Source of the DNA: CAYURR01 sp964446745
GTDB taxonomy: Bacteria; Bacillota; Clostridia; Lachnospirales; WQUN01
Reading direction: 5' to 3'
DNA length: 6,850 bases
Assembly (NCBI GenBank): GCA_964446745.1
Contig: CAYURR010000158.1
Span: 1-6,850 of the forward strand
Below, in pieces: positions 4,401-6,850 of this stretch. Numbering within the stretch: position 1 is the first letter of the stretch; every line of letters begins with the position of its first letter. The translations under genes were made by a program, and so were the position numbers. The notes under the pieces were generated by a model. The model saw nothing but the letters and a program-made list of their open reading frames with translations, searched no databases and was not told the DNA's origin.

Positions 4401-6850
4401 AGCGACTTATCTGCCAAGGAATATGAGGAAATCATCGCCATAAACGCAAGCAACGGCGAGTCCGTTTCGGTGACGGCAGCGGTCAACGTAGCACCGGTAA
4501 ACACGACGGCGTCTGCTATTGCAGCTACTGCTTCGGTATCCTTCGGTACTTTGGTATATGGGTACTTACAGCCACCGCCGCAAACCGTAACCGTCACAAA
4601 TTTTGGCACAACCACCATAACCCTCTCGCAACCTACTTCGTTGCGGTTCGAAGTAGGACGCCTTTCAACTGAGAGGCTGGCTGCCGGGCAAAGTGCAACG
4701 TTTACCCTACGGCCCTACCCCGGTCTGTTTGTGGCTGATCACGACGAAACTATTGTTATACGTGGAAGCAATAATGAGACTGTAGCGGTAAACGCGCTTT
4801 TCAAAGTAGCGCCGGCCATCACATATAGTATGTCGGTTACACCGCTATCAGCATTTGGCGATTTGCAGATGGGATACACCGAGACGTTCAAACAAGAAGT
4901 GGTTGTTACAAATACCGGCACGGGCACCATTAATATCAACCAACCCACTGCCACGGATTTTGTCATAGGCAACCTCTCGTCCACCACCTTGGCGGCAAAT
5001 GATACCGCTGTATTTACCGTACAGCCCAAGCCGGGACTGGGTATCGGCTCTCACTCGGAAACCATAAACATAACAGGAAGCAATGGCTTGGTCGGCAGCG
5101 CTCAGGCTAACGTTACCGTTATACCATCCAATACCTTTAACATCGAGGTCGCAACAGGAGCGTCTTTCGGTGCCATTAACGAGGGCTATACCCAGCCGAC
5201 GGAACAAACCATAACCATCAAAAATATCGGTTCTGGCACCGTTACACTGCGGCAGCCCACCGCCAATTATTACGAGATCGGACGGCTTTCAATCTTTGAA
5301 GTGAGCCCCGGAAGCACGTCTACTTTTACGGTACGGCCTAAGGCCGGTTTGGCAGCCGGCACGTATGACGAAACCATTGCCATAGCCGGCAGCAATAACA
5401 CAAGGTCAGAAGTAACAGCCAAGTTTAAGGTAAACGCAGTGTCTGTTGCACCGACTATCACAGGTGATACGGCCTTGACACTCCAATCAGGCTATATGAA
5501 CACGTCGACACACGCATATGCGATAACGGGAACGGAGCCTGTCAACGTAACGTTGGACAACGATTACGGCGGCAAAATTACATGGAATGCCACGACAAAG
5601 CAGATAGACATAGCTGCCGGGCTTGGTGCAGGGGCTTATACCGTTGTGCTGACGTGCAGCAACGGTACATCACCCAATGCTACGCTTACATTCGTACTGA
5701 CGGTGAACACTCCAACAACCGACGTCGCCTTTACGGCAGTTCAATTGGGTGGTGAAAGTGACACAAAAGACAGCACGGATATACAGATTACGTTTGATCA
5801 AGCGGTGACAGGCTTGATGCCGGATCATATCACTATCCAGAGCGATACAGGTGCGGTTGCAAAAGGCACTCTGTCGGGCTCAGGAACGACCTACAAAACA
5901 GCTCTTACTAGCGTAATAACACAGGGTAATGTGATTGTAAGCATAGCTAACTTCGGCAGTTTTAACGTAACAACAGCTCCGCAGGGTGTGGTTGTATATA
6001 AAAACAAAGCGATATCGTCAGATACAACTATATTGGTTGGGACTCAAAGCGGTGCTCTTACAGAAGGCATAGAGGGGTATGTGAGCTTCAACGCAGCAAC
6101 AATAAATATTACAAGCGGTTCGGCTATTACCTTAGACAATATAAACTCAATCGAAGGTATTTCGCTTGATACAGCAGTTACTACAAGCAGTAACGTGGCT
6201 AATATTGTAATTAGGACAACGTCGGCAACGCCGAAAGGTGTTCACCCATTGACGATTTCTGCTGATGGCGTGACATCGAATATATTTAATCTTGTGGTAG
6301 ATGGGGTTCAGGCTTACACAGTAACAGTAAATGGCAGTTATACGGTTCAGACAGGCACAGGCGTGTACACCCCCGGGCAAACAGTAACTATCAGTGCGGG
6401 TATCCGCAGTGGTTATCGTTTTACGGGTTGGGCTACCTCCGACAATATAACTTTTGCTGATCCTTACAATCCAACAACGACATTTATAATGCCTGCAGGA
6501 AATGTAACGATTATGGCTAATTGGATTTATATTGAAAGCCCCGGCGGTGGAGGAACGCAAACTACACCGAGTTCCACTAATAGCAATAATGACAGCGTTA
6601 CTACGACTCCAACTCCAAATGCAACACCAACTCCAACTGATAATGCCAATGCAAAATCTATTATCATTTTTGATGGAAAGGAAATTAAAGGAGGCGTGTT
6701 AGCAGTCAACGGAAATGTAACAACAGTAGCGCTCCAACAAGAAATGTTCAACAAAGAAATCAAGTCGGCGGCTAAGAATATAACAGTCGTTGTGCCTTCT
6801 GGTACAGACATAGCTGAGATTCAGGTTACGGCTAAAAACTTTTACGATAT
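1482..6850 (+). CDS. Giant secreted papain-like (C1A) cysteine peptidase with lectin-like region and Hydin-like repeats (3' partial)
   Basis: The frame is open for 1,789 codons and runs off the window. Residues 1 to about 30 are a signal peptide (MTKK, then hydrophobic 8-20), so the product is exported. Residues 31-74 are Pro/Glu-rich. Residues about 79-300 are a C1A peptidase: oxyanion Gln91 in VKDQGQ, nucleophile Cys97 in LCWAYSS, His253 in GGAHSVTIVGWDD and Asn283 in WLVKNSWG, with the usual Gln-to-Cys spacing of six. The catalytic set is complete, so it is probably active. Residues about 321-467 resemble the lectin-like domain that follows C1A domains in clostridial proteins such as Cwp84. 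Then come eight Hydin-like repeats (477-1322), three Ig-like modules (about 1323-1410, 1411-1508, 1509-1607), an InlB-B-type repeat (1612-1681), a Thr/Pro linker (1687-1725) and the start of another domain. Only four cysteines are present (97, 308, 771, 1392). It probably works at or beyond the cell surface; the substrate is unknown. A wall anchor (SLH or sortase signal) may follow outside the window. Confidence 0.92.
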   Translation, partial: MTKKLQTAISVLLALTLIIFPTTSTMVVRGETVFNEPEPQAFFPEEADEPEAAVSETVTLLPPQPVPVMPLAGFPIEYNTERKFQTPVKDQGQVDLCWAYSSVDAMEASTYKNLGAPIYFSINHITHATSNAGGNTYGYGRSPSSAGHQSMVASYLMRGNINGAVDAGTDPISERPLSIPSRDISLTAAIPAKYFIPGIYQITDAAMPSAARINIVKQALMDYGAVTTNFPAPQGGGFNATYSSLNGGGGGAHSVTIVGWDDTYDRNKFNNRPSGDGAWLVKNSWGKLWGDNGYFWVSYDHNIATTECFVFEPARSLPTDINLYENDIPGVWGYYTPVYYGANIFNASDPGEILTGIRAFFNTPGEEVSIYFIPDYMGTDDLQDISSGRIQPLVKYAPSKAGFHSIPIPIEKQQAVGKSFALVALYPGGKMPISRQNIGTSYIYSFGSWKQSTYTAGLKGETKSGDAVTYSITASGAVSFNEPEFVYTRPPEKTVKITNTGRAAVTLNQITAQKYEIGALSKSSISPGETAAFTVYPKPNLPLGENSETITITGSNGVKSVVEVKYTKAWGTLSFTNHLAGFTSAESKTVTITNTSKQAIVLNQPTASNFDIGPISATNVPAGGSATFTISPKVGIPVAIYNETINITWDSSETTAFIANVRVDNHGLSIEHLGEPFGPFSVGYGNVSSQTFRLTNTGLVNLRIIGLEYTNAQLGFRAGSWNSSEVIPPGSYKDFGFSPASNLGQGDYSPSITIKATEHDTGSTETVRATCEVPFTVLPASQAVRKVEFTGSNHFGVRKTGYSQPPAQTITMINNSTTQLRYSFNPDAIASNNLVPRYFDLTGVGWTINGWADASIGGYRQVTVRPKAGLAAGSYSETFTLYDRNSISPVGNFTAEFIVADDSVYKISASSLVPFDPMMEGSTPPAAQTVTISNIGNEPITLTQPSATAFDIGNLSTVNLPVGGDATFTVRPKSDLSAKEYEEIIAINASNGESVSVTAAVNVAPVNTTASAIAATASVSFGTLVYGYLQPPPQTVTVTNFGTTTITLSQPTSLRFEVGRLSTERLAAGQSATFTLRPYPGLFVADHDETIVIRGSNNETVAVNALFKVAPAITYSMSVTPLSAFGDLQMGYTETFKQEVVVTNTGTGTININQPTATDFVIGNLSSTTLAANDTAVFTVQPKPGLGIGSHSETINITGSNGLVGSAQANVTVIPSNTFNIEVATGASFGAINEGYTQPTEQTITIKNIGSGTVTLRQPTANYYEIGRLSIFEVSPGSTSTFTVRPKAGLAAGTYDETIAIAGSNNTRSEVTAKFKVNAVSVAPTITGDTALTLQSGYMNTSTHAYAITGTEPVNVTLDNDYGGKITWNATTKQIDIAAGLGAGAYTVVLTCSNGTSPNATLTFVLTVNTPTTDVAFTAVQLGGESDTKDSTDIQITFDQAVTGLMPDHITIQSDTGAVAKGTLSGSGTTYKTALTSVITQGNVIVSIANFGSFNVTTAPQGVVVYKNKAISSDTTILVGTQSGALTEGIEGYVSFNAATINITSGSAITLDNINSIEGISLDTAVTTSSNVANIVIRTTSATPKGVHPLTISADGVTSNIFNLVVDGVQAYTVTVNGSYTVQTGTGVYTPGQTVTISAGIRSGYRFTGWATSDNITFADPYNPTTTFIMPAGNVTIMANWIYIESPGGGGTQTTPSSTNSNNDSVTTTPTPNATPTPTDNANAKSIIIFDGKEIKGGVLAVNGNVTTVALQQEMFNKEIKSAAKNITVVVPSGTDIAEIQVTAKNFYD
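1716..2400 (+). other. C1A papain-like peptidase domain
   Basis: Within the giant protein, this segment holds all four hallmark papain residues: Gln91, Cys97, His253 and Asn283. Papain has a disulfide cysteine three positions before the nucleophile. Here that position is Val (QVDLCW), so this disulfide is absent. The segment before it (residues 31-74) is only about 45 residues long, shows no ERFNIN-type inhibitory helix and is rich in Pro and Glu. Activation by removal of a classic I29 propeptide is therefore unlikely. Confidence 0.9.
2442..2880 (+). other. Lectin-like region following the peptidase domain
   Basis: Residues about 321-467 begin with YENDIPGVWGYY and continue with alternating strands, including ILTGIRAFF, EEVSIYFIPDY, FALVALYPGG and a Trp in FGSWKQS. 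This layout (Tyr/Asn/Asp-rich entry, a strand with GI..F, then V.IY) resembles the lectin-like domain found directly after C1A domains in clostridial surface peptidases. The assignment rests on remembered family patterns and position. Carbohydrate binding itself is not shown. Confidence 0.6.
2910..5447 (+). repeat. Eight tandem ASPM/SPD-2/Hydin-like (choice-of-anchor-D type) protein repeats
   Basis: Eight units of about 94-120 residues start near 2910, 3192, 3483, 3840, 4200, 4518, 4830 and 5136. A typical unit runs: a strand such as VSFG, a Gly-Tyr segment, QTVTITNxG, an LxQPTAxxFxIGxLS core, an AGxSATFTVRPK motif, a GLxxGxYxETI strand, and a closing GSNG plus VxAxFxV. These patterns are those of immunoglobulin-like beta-sandwiches of the Hydin/ASPM superfamily. 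Units 5-8 are closest to the consensus. Units 3 and 4 are longer (119-120 residues) and diverged, and lack the QPTA core. Motifs shared at protein level differ at synonymous bases (compare 4069-4106 with 5329-5366), so the duplications look old. The array probably acts as a rigid stalk or protein-binding spacer holding the peptidase away from the cell. Confidence 0.8.
5448..6305 (+). other. Three further Ig-like modules in the giant peptidase
   Basis: After the Hydin-like array the pattern changes. Module a (5448-5711) ends AYTVVLTCSNG...TLTFVLTVNTP, like cadherin/Ig-type bacterial surface modules. Module b (5712-6005) has DSTDIQITFDQAVTGLMPDH, a TGAVAKGTLSGSGTTY stretch and GNVIVSIANFG, a pattern recalled from Firmicute surface proteins. 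Module c (6006-6305) has an ILVGTQSGALTEG start, SAITLDNINSIEGISL and TPKGVHPLTISADGVTSN. The order and beta-rich character are clear. No exact family name is claimed. Confidence 0.55.
6315..6524 (+). other. InlB B-type (Listeria-Bacteroides-like) repeat module
   Basis: Residues 1612-1681 carry YTVTVNGSYTVQTGTGVYTPG, GYRFTGWATS, then a TTTFIMPAGNVTIMANW ending. The YxFxGW and MPAxNVTxxAxW motifs are the hallmark of InlB B-repeat and divergent InlB B-repeat domains, which are small beta-grasp-like modules of Gram-positive surface proteins. A single copy is present, next to the low-complexity linker. Confidence 0.8.
6540..6656 (+). other. Low-complexity Gly/Ser/Asn then Thr/Pro linker
   Basis: Residues 1687-1725 run GGGGTQTTPSSTNSN and then TTTPTPNATPTPT. 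At DNA level CCAACTCCAA occurs at 6609-6618 and again at 6627-6636. Such linkers usually separate extracellular modules from a wall-binding or anchoring region. A new ordered segment starts at 6657 (IIIFDGKEIKGG, NITVVVPSG) and is cut by the window end. Confidence 0.75.

Noticed and set aside
2910..5447. The regular about-310-base periodicity, considered as a DNA repeat or CRISPR-like array
   Set aside because: The periodicity is at protein level. Repeats are diverged at DNA level and lie within one open reading frame, with no short identical repeats or spacers.
6687..6694. Internal AAAGGAGG followed closely by GTG
   Set aside because: The GTG (6696-6698) is only one base away, too close for initiation, and the same bases code for KGGV in the continuing domain.
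1496..6811. Many - strand open frames of 60-140 codons opposite the giant peptidase gene
   Set aside because: They are scattered across several frames, have no family resemblance and lie wholly within a long coding frame with clear domains. The Thr/Val/Ala-rich coding strand leaves few stops on the other strand.

Overview
The window reads as a chromosomal segment of an anaerobic low-to-mid GC Firmicute, probably a clostridial organism. The basis is three things: strong AAGGAGG-type Shine-Dalgarno use, a PocR-like AraC regulator next to a corrinoid protein (a common clostridial and acetogen pairing), and a giant exported cysteine peptidase with a lectin-like region and clostridial-style repeats. 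The species cannot be named from this sequence. All convincing genes lie on the + strand.

Layout. (1) Positions 1-635 hold the C-terminal part of an AraC-family regulator whose 5' end lies outside the window. (2) Positions 637-1275 hold a complete 212-residue methyltransferase-type corrinoid (B12-binding) protein, one base after the regulator stop, so the two look co-transcribed. (3) Positions 1276-1481 are intergenic. They contain a near-perfect 23-bp hairpin with a GTAA loop (1296-1345), which probably ends the first operon, then a weak promoter candidate for the next gene. (4) From 1482 (TTG) or 1467 (ATG, in frame) to the window end there is one uninterrupted reading frame of about 1,790 codons with no stop. 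It encodes a secreted multidomain protein: signal peptide, short Pro/Glu-rich segment, papain-like (C1A) peptidase with an intact catalytic set, lectin-like region, eight ASPM/SPD-2/Hydin-like beta-sandwich repeats, three further Ig-like modules, an InlB-B-type repeat, a Thr/Pro linker and the start of another domain. The C-terminus is outside the window.

How the parts fit. The regulator and the corrinoid protein probably belong to a one-carbon (methyl-transfer) operon whose substrate-specific methyltransferase is not visible here. The giant peptidase looks like an independent transcription unit making a surface or secreted protein. Nothing in the sequence links it functionally to the methyl-transfer genes. 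No RNA genes, CRISPR arrays, insertion sequences or phage genes were seen. The most notable item is the architecture of the giant peptidase.
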